Source of the DNA: Diploscapter coronatus
Lineage: Eukaryota; Nematoda; Chromadorea; Rhabditida; Rhabditidae
Assembly (NCBI GenBank): GCA_964036155.1
Contig: OZ038423.1
Location: 4,169,249-4,233,248 of the forward strand
Reading direction: 5' to 3'
Length of the DNA: 64,000 bases
The notes under the pieces are model-generated. The model ran no database searches. It was not told where the DNA came from and saw only the letters and a list, made by a program, of their open reading frames with translations. Below, one piece after another: positions 1 to 12,631 of the stretch. Position 1 is the first letter of the stretch. The number at the start of each line of letters is the position of its first letter. Both the position numbers and the translations under genes were made by a program.

Positions 1-1024
1 ATACAGGAGTATATCGTTGAGGTATCTTGAATGGGATAAGAAATGCTGCAATATTGGATATCAAAACTGTTAGAGGTCGCCGCCAATAAGAAAATTAAAA
101 GTCGACGTTCGTTTTTAAGACATTCAACTTTGACGATTTGGGTTTTGAGCGATTTTTTTACCTTAAACTACGTTACTATTATTGATTTTTACAACCCATC
201 ATCTTATAGCCAATTTATGTATGTGAAAATTTCTCGTTCACTATTTTTAACAGGTTACAAGATAAGAGCCACAAAAAATCCAAGGAAATATTGCGCAATT
301 TTCTACCTGCGAATTCGCTAAGTCATGAAAAGTCTAAGCTACCCCAATTTCCGAAATCATAATCGAAATGATTTTGCCTGTCAAAAACCTAAACTTTCGA
401 ACACATGAAGTTGAATTGCTTTCTCTCTGAAAGATGTTGCAAATTCGGAATAAAAGACTCTAATCTAGCTAAGATTTCAACCTATTCTGTAAAGATACTT
501 TCTTGGATAGTATTTTTTCCTACCAAAATGACTTATAGACGTCATATCCTTATGCATACAGTTCTGCGAAAATCCCAGAGGAAAGAAGAGAAAGGATTGG
601 CCAAATCCGTCCCGCAAATAAAGGTCAGTAAGGGAATCCAGAGGTCAAAAAGATAAAGAGGAGGCTACCGGATGAAGGAAAGTAAGTAGCTATGCAAACA
701 CATTATCCTATCGTTATTTTTTACTTTCGCCATAAATTACAAATCCAATCCATTTATCGCTTCACAAGTAGTCGGCCGAGCCATAAAATTCATTTGTTTA
801 TTCCGACACTTTGATGACAGATTGAGACAAAGAGACGATCGTTTTTACCACAGAGTCGAGTCCACACAAAGACACAGACCAGATAGGAGGAAGACTTTGA
901 TCGTGCCATATCTTTTCCGACTTTCCCTTTTCTTCACCTTCCCTGTCTCTCGCTTTATCTCGATATCCTTTTTCTCCAACAATTTCCGTGCTATTTCTCA
1001 CTTTTTGTCATGCTGAATTCTTAC
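1..1024. other. No gene recognised (3' flank or intron of the zinc-finger gene)
   Basis: AT-rich sequence. It should lie in an intron of the zinc-finger gene, because the exon ending at 1025 closes with a good splice donor. The short open frames here are low in complexity (for example Arg/Lys/Glu-rich on minus near 800-1000) and lack family resemblance. Confidence 0.5.
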
Positions 1025-2539
1025 CAGATGGCTCTTCATATGCTGCGACATAAATGTCTTGAAATTGCAGTGCGGACACACGTGGGCGACTTTGTTCGAC
1101 TTGCCTACGGTAGCCGGAGTCAGTTGAATCACCGATTCTGAATCATACTCATGAAAAACGAGGAAGAAAATCAAATTGACACCTAATTTGGGCGGACTGA
1201 AGGTTTCTTCCTGTGGTTCAGGCTTGACGACCGTAGTCTGATTTCGCGTAGGAGTTCTGGCAGGAGACGGCGAATTCGATTCGCCACTGCTATTGCTTTC
1301 CTCGGTCCATTCAATGGTCTAAAATCTCGTTCCTATGATGATTTTGCATATTTTGATGGAGAATCTCATGAGATATGGTGGAGTTTGCGTGTGGCAGGAA
1401 AAATGATTTCGCTTACAGGATATCCCTTTGGGGGAATGGGTATTTTGACAAGTAATTGGCTAAAGACTTGGAGTATGATAATAAGAAAGGTGTGCGAGAT
1501 GGGTGTGGGAAAGCAACTAGTACTGCCTGCCGCATCCTGTTTTCCAAGTGGATGAGCTAATTTGCGGATTTTCACGATTCCAATTATCCGCTATCTTTTT
1601 CACAGACACGACTGATCGCTGTCGAGGTGTGCATTCCGTGAATCTCCCCTAGTTACCTAATGAGCATGCTACGAGGGGAGGGAGAGGGTTCTTCTCTGCC
1701 GGATTGAGAGTTGAAAGAAAGAACGAAGTTGTTAGAGAGTAGGCAAATAGGGAAATGTGTTATTAGCTGATGGAGAATGGGAAAACGAAACGAGAGCAGA
1801 TGAAATTTTGTACATTTCGAAAGAAGCGCCGAAAGAAAATCCCCCCCAGAATGCAGTTGTTTCATGTAGTTCAGCAGCAAAACCAGTACACGATTGCTAT
1901 GGCAGTTGTGAGGAAATTCAGCGTGGTTCAGGATTATTGACGGCTCAATATCCCCAATTCCCTCAATGATTCAATGCAATGCACATCGGATGAGGGACGC
2001 TAATTAGAGCTGGATTCCCGCAAATATAGCGCTGTTTTGTGGTTGTTAGAGAATTTGAGCTCAGAAACTAGTCTATTGGGTGAAAACGAACTGATACATA
2101 TGTTTGCGTCACATAATGAGATTTTTATTTTATAGCATGGCATATGAGCATACCTGTGTATGAGACAATTCACCGCTGGAAGAGCGATGATGATCCTCCT
2201 CGTGTTGCTCTGCAATTTTATGGATTACTGTATTCTCCTCTCGTTCATAGATACTTTGAATTCACATTTTTAGGATGAACAAAATCCAAACAAAAGAGGT
2301 CTTTCCATTTCGCAATGCTTTGCACTGTTGATTCCCAAAACGCGGCGTGTGATTCAAAACATAGATCGGACTGATGCAGATGCAGAACAAAACATTGCGC
2401 GGAAAAGACAATTTGAGAGATATCGAATTTGTTCGAGAAATCAATTGAATGAATTTGGTGTCATACCGATATGAGCAGCAAACTCCTGTGCGGATTTCGT
2501 AGTGAATCCACACTCAGTGCACGCAGTCAGTTCGCTCAT
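1025..2539 (-). CDS. C2H2 zinc-finger protein, 5' part only (partial at left edge)
   Basis: Four exons on the minus strand join in phase: 2467-2539, 2154-2209, 1183-1318 and 1025-1137. The first begins with ATG at 2539 (MSELTACTECGFTTKS...) and holds a C2H2 finger start, C-x2-C-x12-H, cut by the first intron. Exon 2 is acidic and His-rich (EQHEEDHHRSSSG). Exon 3 encodes a Ser/Pro/Thr-rich linker with an acidic stretch and a VVKPEPQE segment. Exon 4 ends in another finger, HVCPHCNFKTFMSQHMKSHL, with both Cys and the first zinc His; a strong donor (CTG|GTAAGA) follows immediately, so the last His must lie in the next exon. I found no convincing exon to the left, so the gene probably runs out of the window. 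C2H2 arrays with such linkers are usually DNA-binding transcription factors; I cannot name the orthologue. A hunchback/Ikaros-like factor is one possibility. Confidence 0.72.
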
Positions 2540-5500
2540 CCTCGAATGCTTCTATGAATATCCCGCAACTTTTCGCTCTACTGCCCAATCAGTTATGTTC
2601 CGTGATAATAGGATAGAGGTCGTCTCCCGACGAACGGCAAATTCCCTGAATAATGAGCATAGACGTAATGATAAACTAGACGAGCAAAATGATCCCAAGT
2701 ACGTGCGAATAACAATTCATCCGACTATGAAATGGCCGATGATGATTCAATGTCTCAGAATGAAAAATGAAATTATGAGCACAGTATATTACCCTTAATT
2801 TCAAAGCAAACCTAGCAAAAATAGGGAAAATGATAAGGACGTTAAATGCTAGAAAAATAGAACGCTAAATTGATGAGTTCTTAGAAAAGGAAGTTCCCTG
2901 AGTCAATCGGTCAGTCAGGATAAGTGCTTCGATTGACTGACTGTGGAAAGGTAATGAGACAGTAAGATGAGAGGGAGGTTCTCAGTGCTCAATGGGAAAT
3001 GGGAAGAGGGGGGACAGCTCGAGTCGAGGATACGAGGATACCTGTCTGTACATATTTAGACAGAGCGACTTCTTCTCATCCACTTTTGTGAGTTCGCTCG
3101 GAGTAGCAGCTCAGTTTGTGCTCTATGGCTCTGAGGAGAGGGGAGTTGGCTGTATGTTGACTGAGAAAGTCCACGCCGAGAGAGGAGAAGGACCTATCCC
3201 CTCCTTTGAGTGACCCTCCTATTTGTACGAGCGACTCAGCTGCATACCGTCCGAGAGATGAGAGAGCACGCAAATCAACGAGACAATGAGAAATACCGAA
3301 ACGGAAAAGGAGTTTCCGGGTTTGCGAGAGACGGAAGAGGAGATGGAGATGGAAGAAGAGGGACAGGCAAATAGGCTCGCGGCAGCTCAGCAGAAGCAGA
3401 AGACGCACACAACTTCTTGGGATAAATTAACAGAGAACGGAAAAGGGAAGAAAGGGAAGGGAACGGGGAATGACAGAATATGCTAAAGGAAGGAACAATT
3501 TACTGTACATAAGAAATTTCTAGAGCAGCTCCAACTAAAGTGCGCGAAAATAGGAGAAGCAGTTGTCGAATTTCTGGAACAGTGATAAATCGGAATGAGA
3601 AATGTAGTCTAAGGTAATGCCGATAAGGAACAGCTAACTGTGATTATGTACAATGCAATGGTGCAAGTCGCGTTACGAGATTAAATGAATGTAAATTCGC
3701 ATGGATTACGCTATGATTACCGTATGCATCCAGTAAATCACTGATGAAATTTCGAACGTACAAAATCTAACTTGTTCGTCGGCGAACAGTGACATCGAGA
3801 AAAAGACAAAAGAAACTAAAGTTAGAGTGGCAAAAAATTGAAGGAAGTGGCGGAAAAAAGCGAAGATTCGATGATGATGATGAACCTTCGTGGAAGAGAG
3901 ACACACAGGAATAGAAGAGAGGAATTGGGAAGAGAGTGAGGGGGAAAGCAATGGCATTCGAGGTCGTCCGGGAAAGATTGCAATAGAAGGAGAGGCAGGA
4001 GGAGAGAAAGTAAGGAAAGACTGGAGAAGAAGACACGGCTACCGGCGAACAAGAAGGGTGAAGGTTGTTCCCACAAAAAAGACGATGAAAAAATGGATTG
4101 AAATCGCGGGGTGAAGAAGGAGAAGGAAGGGGACACGCAGGCAGGGGCAGGAGACAACCGGCAAGGAATGGAAGACTGACTCCTAAATCGGAGACGGGGT
4201 GGGTCCGCTCGGAAGAAGACGACAAAAACTGGAAGAAAATAGCGGCAAAAACGGTCGAGTCTTATCAGTTGCAGAACTCCTCGATCAAATCGCTGCTGCG
4301 TATCTAGTGGAATCTGGACATTCTCAATGTCATTAGACAATTTGCTGGGTCTGACCGTCGAATTTTAGGTTAGAGAGAGAAACTCAATAGACTGGCATGA
4401 AAATTGAGATTTGGAATTAATTCGAGTCAGGGGACATTGAATCAGGCAAACAAACTGTGAGAGTGTGAAATATCTCGTATAAAAGGGAAGTAGGAGGTAA
4501 TGAGAGTGAGGAGTGAGAATTACAGAGACCAGCCGGCTTTTTGAGTTTCAGGGTTTAGCAAAGAAGTAAGGATAAAGGCTATGCTGGGAGGGAATACGGT
4601 AGCCACCTGATGCTGGCTGGCTGAAGCGGACAGCTTTCTCCTCTTCTTCTCGCCCAAAGTCGACGAAGAAACAAAATGGTTCAATGGCACACAGGCTGGG
4701 AGACTGAAAGATGTGTAAGAAAGGAAGAGAGAATGGTAAGGGAAAAGGAAGAGGAGAAGGAAGAGGGAGAGGGAGAGATTGTAAGGGAGAAGCAGGGAAG
4801 GGCAATACAGGGATTCCAACCATTTGATTCTTGTGATTCTCGTGTGAGACAAGACAAAAACATAACAAGGGGCCAGCGCAGCCCAGCGACAGTGAATGGA
4901 CACAAAGAAGCTGCTTTGCCTGATTGAGAAGGAAAATGAAGGGCAATGGAACATTGAAAGTGAGAAGCCGAAGTCAGATTGGCAAATGGTTAGCAGGGGT
5001 CGAACGGCACAAAGCTTGAAAAGTCATAGTATCTCTTTCGTGAGATGTTAGGTAAATTACCGAAGTTGAGGAACACAGTTGAAACAAAGTAGTGTCTTTT
5101 TGGACGAATGACGGGGGGTTTAGTGTAGAGAGACAGTGAACATAGGAAAAAGTTATGGTCACGTCAGGGAGGGAACGAGAAATTGCCCAGGGCAAAACAG
5201 GCAATCAACCAAACTTCTGAAGAGGCGCTGGAAGTGATGCTATTACAAGGGCGAAGGCGAGGTCAGACAACGATGGCAGGAAAAAACTCATGTAATGGGC
5301 AGCAGAAGTACCGGTAAGCATATGTTTAACTGGAAGTGGGTTTCTCGACAGACAATGCATGGAAATTTGTCAATTACGTAGGAGTGGGTAGAGATGAAAT
5401 GAGTAAGAAAGTGAAAATGAGTCAGAAAAAGCGTTCATGGATAGTTTAAGCCTTCATGTAAGTCATCGAAACTTCCATAATGCCTAATGCGATAAAATTA

Positions 5501-8500
5501 ATTAGCAATTTGAATGCGATTGGAAAAATAAGGTAAGAACAGACAAAGAAAAAGGATGGAATTACGTTACGGGGACAAGGACATCGAGACGGCAAATGCT
5601 TGCGGCAATTCTGAAGCAGAAAGATGTGAATAGAAGAGGAAAAGGTAACTGCTGCCAGAGGCGCTGTATGGAAGCCGGCGTGTGGAAAGAGAAAGTGTGG
5701 GAATAATAAAGATAGAAGGGAAGAGAAAGCGCCCACAGGGCAAATCAGCGACCTTGTACGGAGAAGAGAAGAGGGCAACAAGCGAGACGAGACGAGTGAA
5801 ATGCCGAGACAACAACTGGAGAAGAAGCAAGGACGAAATACAGATGGCAGCCACTATTCAATACAGGTAGCTTCAAATAGATGAATGTCGGAAAAAGGTA
5901 TTCAAATGCCGACTACGGTATCGAGCCATATTCGCTGGATTTGAAGTTGCAAATGTTTTCGATGATATCTAAAAGTTTATCGCTAAAAGGAGGGATTTTT
6001 GAATAATCTTTGGTCTTTCTGCAAAATACTCACTCACACTTCCCAGAAATTCCTCTCAGATAAGTCGGGTGGATATTTTGGGAAACGAGGAGTCAAGGGG
6101 AATCATATGAACACGAAGAAATCCCTGGGGCTAATCCTAACACTTACAGTAATTCTTTTCGATGTTTTCGTTGTCTGTTTCGAATGTTGAATAAAACTTA
6201 GCGAAATGCCTAAGGTCTTTCATCGAGTCAGTCGCGTAGCGCACAGCGTGTTTATCTGCTTGAGTCGAGCCGTGGATTTGCCCGCGTTCGGCCGATTCCA
6301 AGGGCGGCAAATTCAGCAGCGCTGCATTATCCTTAGAGGCTTTATGTGCAGGTGTCCTGGCTGAGAATGAGTGAAGACAATGAGAGAGTATGCGCGGGTG
6401 AAACATCGATGAGAATGCCAGAGATAAGAAGCAGAAATCCACACTCGCCTCGGCGAAACGACTAGATTTTATTAGAGCTCCAGGCGTCTCTCTTGGCGAA
6501 ATATGGATAAAGATAAAGACCACCGCCTGATATGCGATCCAGCGCGCAAAGTCAATCACAATCTCACAAGACAAAAGCCTATCCTCTAAATGTTTGTGCG
6601 CGAAAACGAAAGCAGCTCGTTTTATCATATCGAGGTGATAAAATGATCAGCAGAGAGCATGAACCAAGGCAATATGCAAAATTGGAATAACACAATATGT
6701 GTGAAAATTCGCCTGTTTTGGCAGGCCATTAGGGAAATTGGTATCGCCAAAAATTCGAACATCCAAAAACTTTTCGACTAACGCATTTCCATTCATTCAT
6801 CAAGTCAAGACACTTGATTTTTTCCTAGAAATTAGGAGTGAATTAAAGTCGCAAAATCGTACTATAATCTATAGAAGAAAATAGTCCTAGCCCCCAGACC
6901 ACATAATTCCAAGTTTTAATCTCATACTAAATGGAAATCTCTTTCCCGACTCAAGTCCTTGTTTCCATTTCGAATTTTTAAATGGCAGGTGTTTCTCAAA
7001 ATCCAAAAAGTCATTAGACACTGCTTCTTCTTTTTCCCGCTTTCTCCATTTCGTGTCCTTTCCACCGAAATTATGGAGTTTCGGATTGTGTTTGAGACGA
7101 TAAGTATAGAAAACGAGAGAAGTGAAAACTGAGTGAGAGAGTCGAAGGATCGAAGAAGGGCGTTGATAAGGCAGAGCAGATGCTTCGCGGACCTCAAACT
7201 AATAATTACCGAGAAGGAATGCTGCGAATTGCATATCCCGAGGATTGTAATCACCGCATATCAGCAGGGGCATTCGCTAAATATCAGCCTCATAAGAAAT
7301 TCACGAAATCAGGCACAACTGCACTTTGCCTGAATTTCCATGGAAATTTAAGAGATTGAAGAATGAATAAAGTTTTGAGCATCTGCAATAGCAGATTTTG
7401 GAACAAAGCTTTCTGAGGGGGTATGAGAAGTTGTGCTCCGACTCAACTCAAATGTTTAGATGTTATAAACAGAATTAGATTTTACAACGATTCACAGAGC
7501 TGAAATAATAGACAGTCGTGTGGTTGGGTATGATCGGCACGGTTTATTGTACATATGGTAGTAGCAGGGATGGAAAGTAGAGGAGAGAAGTTTTGAGAGA
7601 AAGGATAGGCAAGCAAAGGAGAAGTGAGAAAGGGGAAAGGGACGAGAGGGGAGGCAAAACGAGAAGGGACTGTACGAAGAGAGGTAGAATTGAGGATAAT
7701 CCACGCGACACTGTCGAAATCCAACAGGACCCACTAGTAACATAATCAGGAGAAGGGATGAGAGAAGGGATTGGAAAGGGGACGAGTTACAGGAACCGAT
7801 ATACAGACATCGAACCGGGGGGGATTGTAATAGGCAGTAGGCAGATTGGGATGAGAATCGGTAGCAGGTCCAATAGATTTACTTTTCTACTGACACACAT
7901 GCAAATTCATAAGGTTCACAAAATGGCGAATTTTTCCAAGCACTTGGCAAACTCTTGATGGAGAATAAATAAGTAGACTTTTCAAAATATGCACAATAAA
8001 TTCGAAAGAAATTTAAGGCTTGAATGAGAAGATTTGTATTGTTTCGAGTTATTTTTCAAATTTGAATTAACGACCCTATAAATATCACTTATGCTAATAA
8101 AATGTATCGCTTAAATGCTAATCTATCACACAAACTAACTAGCTAATCACCATGAAGAAATGCATGATTCAAAGTCAAAAAAGTAAGTTGGATATCGCCA
8201 ATTTCCTGATCAAATCAGTTGTAAAAAAAATCTGTCACGAAGTAGACAGTTAACCCCAAACTAGCTAGCAGCCCTTGAAAAGAACCTTCCCCAATAATTG
8301 TCGCCGGAGTGAATTAGTGAGGCTTATACCAAGAAAGGGTGAACCTGGCAATGACTACAAAAGTGTATTATACAAATCTATAAAATTTGTAAAAAATCTT
8401 CAACGCGTAGCCTCTAGCCAGGAGTAGCCAGTATTACGAAACTACAATTCTTTGAAAAAGTGAACTTCAAAGCCTGAAACATAACTTCACTAAAATTTAT

Positions 8501-8967
8501 CAGCAGCGATATTTTCCACTGAAGTATCGGATGTTACAGTGCGCGATATGGTTGTTTAATGTTGTGCTCATATGCGCGAATTTCTGCAGTTTTTGTTTTG
8601 TTATGGGAGCGAGTCTGAACGGGAGAGGAGCATGTTGCCTATCGCATATCTGACTGTCATCATCAATGGGTAGCAAAAACAAGGAGCAATGAATGATCCA
8701 ATGCAAGAGAGGGGATGGGAAAACGGAGGAAATGACAGAAGCCGATGACTAATTGCCAGAGTTTCACATAATATTCACGGATCGAACTGCAAGTACAAGG
8801 GACAATTCCCATCATTTTTTTTCCATCCTCACAACAATGAAGAAAAGTTGAGCAGGAAATAGAAGGAAAAAATCGCTGATTTCATTCAGTAACCTGATCG
8901 TAAAGACAGGATTACGTATTACAAAGAAAAATGCGATAACGGATATGTGATAAGTAAAGGTCGAATG
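2540..8967. other. Long gene-free stretch with purine-rich tracts
   Basis: I see no exon with good splice sites and recognisable protein. The plus strand has repeated GA-rich blocks around 3290-3480, 3880-4250, 4670-4800, 5560-5840 and 7550-7790. They create long spurious Glu/Lys/Arg frames on plus and Ser/Leu/Phe frames on minus. A short inverted repeat (AGTCAATCG with CGATTGACT) lies near 2900-2940. This may be upstream regulatory sequence of the divergently placed zinc-finger gene. Confidence 0.45.
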
Positions 8968-9307
8968 TTAATTGCTGCCAGTCAGGAACAAATTGTCAGC
9001 AGGTGGTGAGGAGGGGATGTTAAGCGTGTCCTCGGCTGCTGCCATCATCCGCTTCTGCCCTCTGTCTTTTGCATCTGCAATGACATTGGCATCGATTTTG
9101 GCGAATATCGCGCGCGCGCCCCTTTTGCCCGTGATTTCCCCTATCACCAACCGATAAATCGTCGCTGTCGCGTTTTGATGCCTTCTTTTCACTTCTCACT
9201 ACTCACTCACATGCATGGACCTGATCTGCTTCTGCTTCTGCCATTCTGCTTCGGCTGTTGCCCCAGTCACGACTGCCTTGCCTCGTCTCTCCAGCAGCTG
9301 CTGTGAT
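8968..9307 (-). other. GC-rich patch with candidate exons, unresolved
   Basis: This block is far richer in G+C than its surroundings and includes an alternating GC run near 9109-9119. On minus, 9211-9307 sits between a good acceptor (TTTCAG) and a good donor (CAT|GTGAGT) and would encode a Gln/Ala/Glu-rich segment (SQQLLERRGKAVVTG...). A further open frame ends at a TAA at 8968-8970 (...PPADNLFLTGSN). Several frames are open on both strands because of the base composition, so coding is not proven. It could be exons of an unrecognised minus-strand gene, a 5' UTR exon of the zinc-finger gene, or a CpG-like regulatory block. Confidence 0.25.
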
Positions 9308-10152
9308 CTGAAATCACTTGTCATCATTTGCCCTTGCCTCTGCCCCCTCGCTTTCCCTTTTCGGGGCAGGAATACACAGCAGGGCAATGCGAAAAAGATG
9401 CCAACTGCCAGCGAAAGGGGGATAATCTCAAGGATATGCGATGCGATGCGTTTGCGTCGCAAAGTCAACCCAACCCCGGCCAAATCCCCCCGTCAGGATT
9501 TGTGAATCAGAAGCGAAGGAAAAACGCAATTTACAACCACGTAAAAACCGACTGGTTGAAGACTTCGAAGAGAAGTTGGCTGGAAAAAATTATCCTGTCA
9601 GTTTGATACCGAAAGTTTGATAATTATTGCAAAGTCTTCGAAAAAAATATCAGCGAAGGAGACGTACTCTTTTGTTTTCAAAAAATCTTCAAAATATGAA
9701 AAAAAAACAAACCAAAACCAATATGACAGTAGGAAAGTGAATTTAAAAATCGGAAAGGAAATTTCAATATCCAATTTCTTTCAAAAATTCGAAAAAATGT
9801 CCGAAATTTAAATTCAAATTTCTTGTCACTAATAAATTAAAAACCCAAATCTTATTTTATCGTTTTACGAACCAAATTTCGGAAAATTTGATAAGTGTCC
9901 AATACTTTTGAGTTCCTTATTTCAAAATGTCGAACGCGCTTTCTTCAAAACCATGCTCCGCAAAAGTTCGAAAGAATAGAGATTTAGAGTTTTTCGAGTT
10001 TTTCAAACCAAAAATAAAGACAATCGAGCTCACTATTTATTCTGCGCATAATCCACTCTTGCACGACGCTTATCCGTACATTCGCATTTTTCGTTATTGA
10101 CAATGTTTTCTTCGTGAGAACTCATTCTTCGCTCTAATTTTGTCATTTTTCG

Positions 10153-12116
10153 ATGGATTCCGATCCTCCGAAAGACCCTTCTCCGCTGCCTTCTACCCTG
10201 GCCGTCGACATCAATGAAGTCGTCAGCAATCTGCAGACTCTCGTCATCCGACTCAAAGAGGAACAGCCTTCTTCCATCAATGTGAGATATTTTTTAATTT
10301 TTTCTGAATGAATTAATCAGTTTCTATAGAATTTACAGAGAGCGTAACCACACATTTATAAAATTCACCAAAGTCTAGGGATATATAGTAGGGAATTTAA
10401 AGTTTTGTGAGTTTCTCTAAATGATACTAGAAAGTCCTCTGTAGATTATATAGGCGTTCGAGGTTTTTGTGGAAAAAGATTGTTTCAATAAAATTTCATA
10501 TTTTCAGTTATCCAACATGATATCGCAGGCGAACAAAGTGAAGAGCACTGTCGAGAAGAATTTCAACGAACAGGTTCATTTTTGACGTTTCATTCAAATC
10601 GACGATACTTATTTCAGAAGCCTCTTTATCCGTTGACGAAGCAAAGCACGCAACTCTCAGTCATGCCCAAACTGATCAGAAATGCGTCGTCAGGACGGGA
10701 CGAGGTGATTTTTAGTTTTGAACCATAACAAATTTCCAATCATTTTCTTTTAAGAATCTAAAATTTCGCAGTTTTCGACAAAAACGTCAAAGTTTGATGA
10801 ACTCTGTAATCGTATCTTTTTCGAGTCGAATTTAGTTTTCGAAAAGTTCAAATAACGAAGCGTTTTAAAAAGCATATTTTCATTCGAATGGAGAAGAAAA
10901 AACTGCTCATTTCATTCTTTCTTGATTTTCTAAAGCGTAGATTAGCTATATTTTTTCTCGAAATCGTTGACCTTTCAGTTGTCCTTATTGGCGCTGGAGA
11001 ACCGTAACCTGAGCGAATTGCTGGATGACTACCTGCAGGTGCTGCAGATCGTAATGACCAAACACAGAGCTGAAGTGCTCAAGCTGTCCACCGCGCATCT
11101 GCGTCTCATACAGCAACTCACCGATCAACAATACTGCGAACACGTCGATAAAGCGGTTGGTTATTATTTTCAGACTTTTCTACTGAATACTTTGAAACAT
11201 TTCCAAGATGAAGCTTTGACTTGCCTGCCATCGTTCAAGTGAGCGATGCGAAATGCGATCCAGATTTATTTCCTCGCGAAAGTAGATTTTTATCATTTTT
11301 TAAATCATTGAAATTTGTATGGTTTTTTATTCAAATCAAACCTTATTTCCAGCGAGCAGACGAATTGAAGCGTCGGGCCGCGTTGGCGTGTGTGGAGATG
11401 GGCGAATGGATGACGAGCATGGAGAGGAAGGAGGAGTCCACAAAACAGGTCCGATTTTGTTTATATCTTTAATTTTAAAATTCGAAAACACTCTTATTTT
11501 AACTTCTCCGTGATTTTATCAATTAGTTTCCATCCAAATCTGGCCGTGGCCCTCATTTTCCTCGTTTATCTGCTAAATTTGCCAAAAATGAATCGAGTAG
11601 GAGAACATCGTGACCGTTGCCAAATGGCACTTCTAAACTCAACATCTTACCACTGCACTAGTCGCTTTACTTTGATCGATGTCTAAAGCTAAATGCGTCG
11701 AGGAAGGGAGGAGCGAGAAAACGTTTGAAAATGGGAGAACGATGAAAAGCTAGAAAAATGTGAACGAGAGAGCCAGATTTCGGTGAAAACGGTATACTAA
11801 ACTTAACCAGTTTTGAAGAAATTTTAAAAAATATTATAATTTGTAAGTTAAAAAGTTCAATTATTTTCGATAATTTTCACTTTTCAATAAAAATCCCTAT
11901 CTAGTTTTTCAAATTTTCAGAAAACATCTCGACTCGAGAAGGAGAACGAAATCCTGCGCAATTTGCTCAAGGAAAGTTTCGGAGAGGAATACAAGTAAAA
12001 TTTTGAAATTTTGCCTTTTTCAAAATCAGTTCAGTGCAAATTTATCGAATTGTAATTCGGACGATTCTCCGAACGCGACACCGAAAAAACTCAAAGAAAC
12101 GTCGCCTAAATCATAG
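10153..12116 (+). CDS. SIKE1/FGFR1OP2-family coiled-coil protein (STRIPAK component)
   Basis: Seven exons (10153-10281, 10508-10573, 10618-10704, 10979-11155, 11353-11448, 11921-11994, 12035-12116) join without a phase break to give 236 aa; the human relatives are 207 and about 253 aa. The central coiled coil reads LENRNLSELLDDYLQVLQIV then MTKHRAEVLKL, matching the family block in which a leucine-rich helix precedes 'ELIMSKYR'. The following VEMGEWM corresponds to the family's CEMGEVM, and SRLEKENEILRNLLKES to the terminal leucine-rich helix. SIKE and FGFR1OP2 bind striatin-containing PP2A/Hippo-kinase assemblies and the cytoskeleton; SIKE also restrains TBK1/IKKe in vertebrates. The immune role cannot be assumed here. 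The start ATG opens a Pro-rich leader (MDSDPPKDPSPLP). The intron 11449-11920 is unusually long for this gene. The family call is mine by motif recall, without a search. Confidence 0.85.
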
Positions 12117-12447
12117 TGCAATTTTAAATTTTGGTCGGTTATTTATTTATTTGATCCTTATCGTTGTTGATGATTGTGAATTCTACAAATTCTAAAAGTC
12201 ATATCAAACAAGCTTCGTAAATCTTGACTTACCAGAAATCTAATTCAACCGATGAATGCTAGCGATTTCTTTCTTCAGGTAACTGAAATGAAACAGAAAA
12301 TAATATTAAAAAAATTACGATCGAGTTATGTTTCTAGGAAGTCCAAATTTACTGAACACCGTAAATATCAACTTTCATAAGCAAGTTTGAAAAGGTAGTC
12401 GCATTATTTTTAAGGGAGGATTGCATTCGGGGCTTTTAAACTACGTC
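12117..12447. other. Intergenic, nothing recognised
   Basis: AT-rich sequence directly after the SIKE-like stop codon. No canonical AATAAA stands close to the stop; the variant AATATT occurs in ACAGAAAATAATATTAAA near 12293-12310. A good promoter or gene was not seen. Confidence 0.4.
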
Positions 12448-12631
12448 GGAGGGGTAATAAAAATTGAGAGATAGATGGGCTGAAAAGAGTAAAAATCGGG
12501 TGTGTGGTAGGGCAAATTAGATGTCAAAATGTGCACCCTGATGAACTTATCATTTTGATACTAAATTTACCCCTACCTAGCCCTACTCTACCCTCTTCAT
12601 ATCCATCTCTCAATTTTTACTACCCCTCTGG
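12448..12631. mobile_element. Long imperfect inverted repeat (MITE-like)
   Basis: The left arm at 12448-12479 (GGAGGGGTAATAAAAATTGA...) pairs with the right arm at 12599-12631 (...TCAATTTTTACTACCCCTCT). A second pair lies inside: 12507-12531 with 12551-12576 (GTCAAAATG against CATTTTGATA). The whole forms a hairpin of about 184 bp with a short loop and no coding content. This is the shape of a non-autonomous foldback/MITE element; I could not assign a superfamily or find a clear target duplication. Confidence 0.6.

Noticed and set aside
3767..4340. Long minus-strand open frames (152-172 codons) rich in Ser, Leu and Phe
   Set aside because: They are the complement of GA-rich tracts, are open in two frames at once, and have no conserved motif or splice logic.
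4520..4954. Two overlapping minus-strand open frames of 132-144 codons
   Set aside because: Same cause: pyrimidine-rich complement of purine tracts, low complexity, overlapping frames.
4985..5005. Possible antisense tRNA B box (GGGGTCGAACGGC)
   Set aside because: No matching A box, acceptor stem or anticodon arm at the right distance.
6137..6628. 163-codon minus-strand open frame
   Set aside because: No domain, no supporting splice sites, and composition unlike the confident genes in the window.
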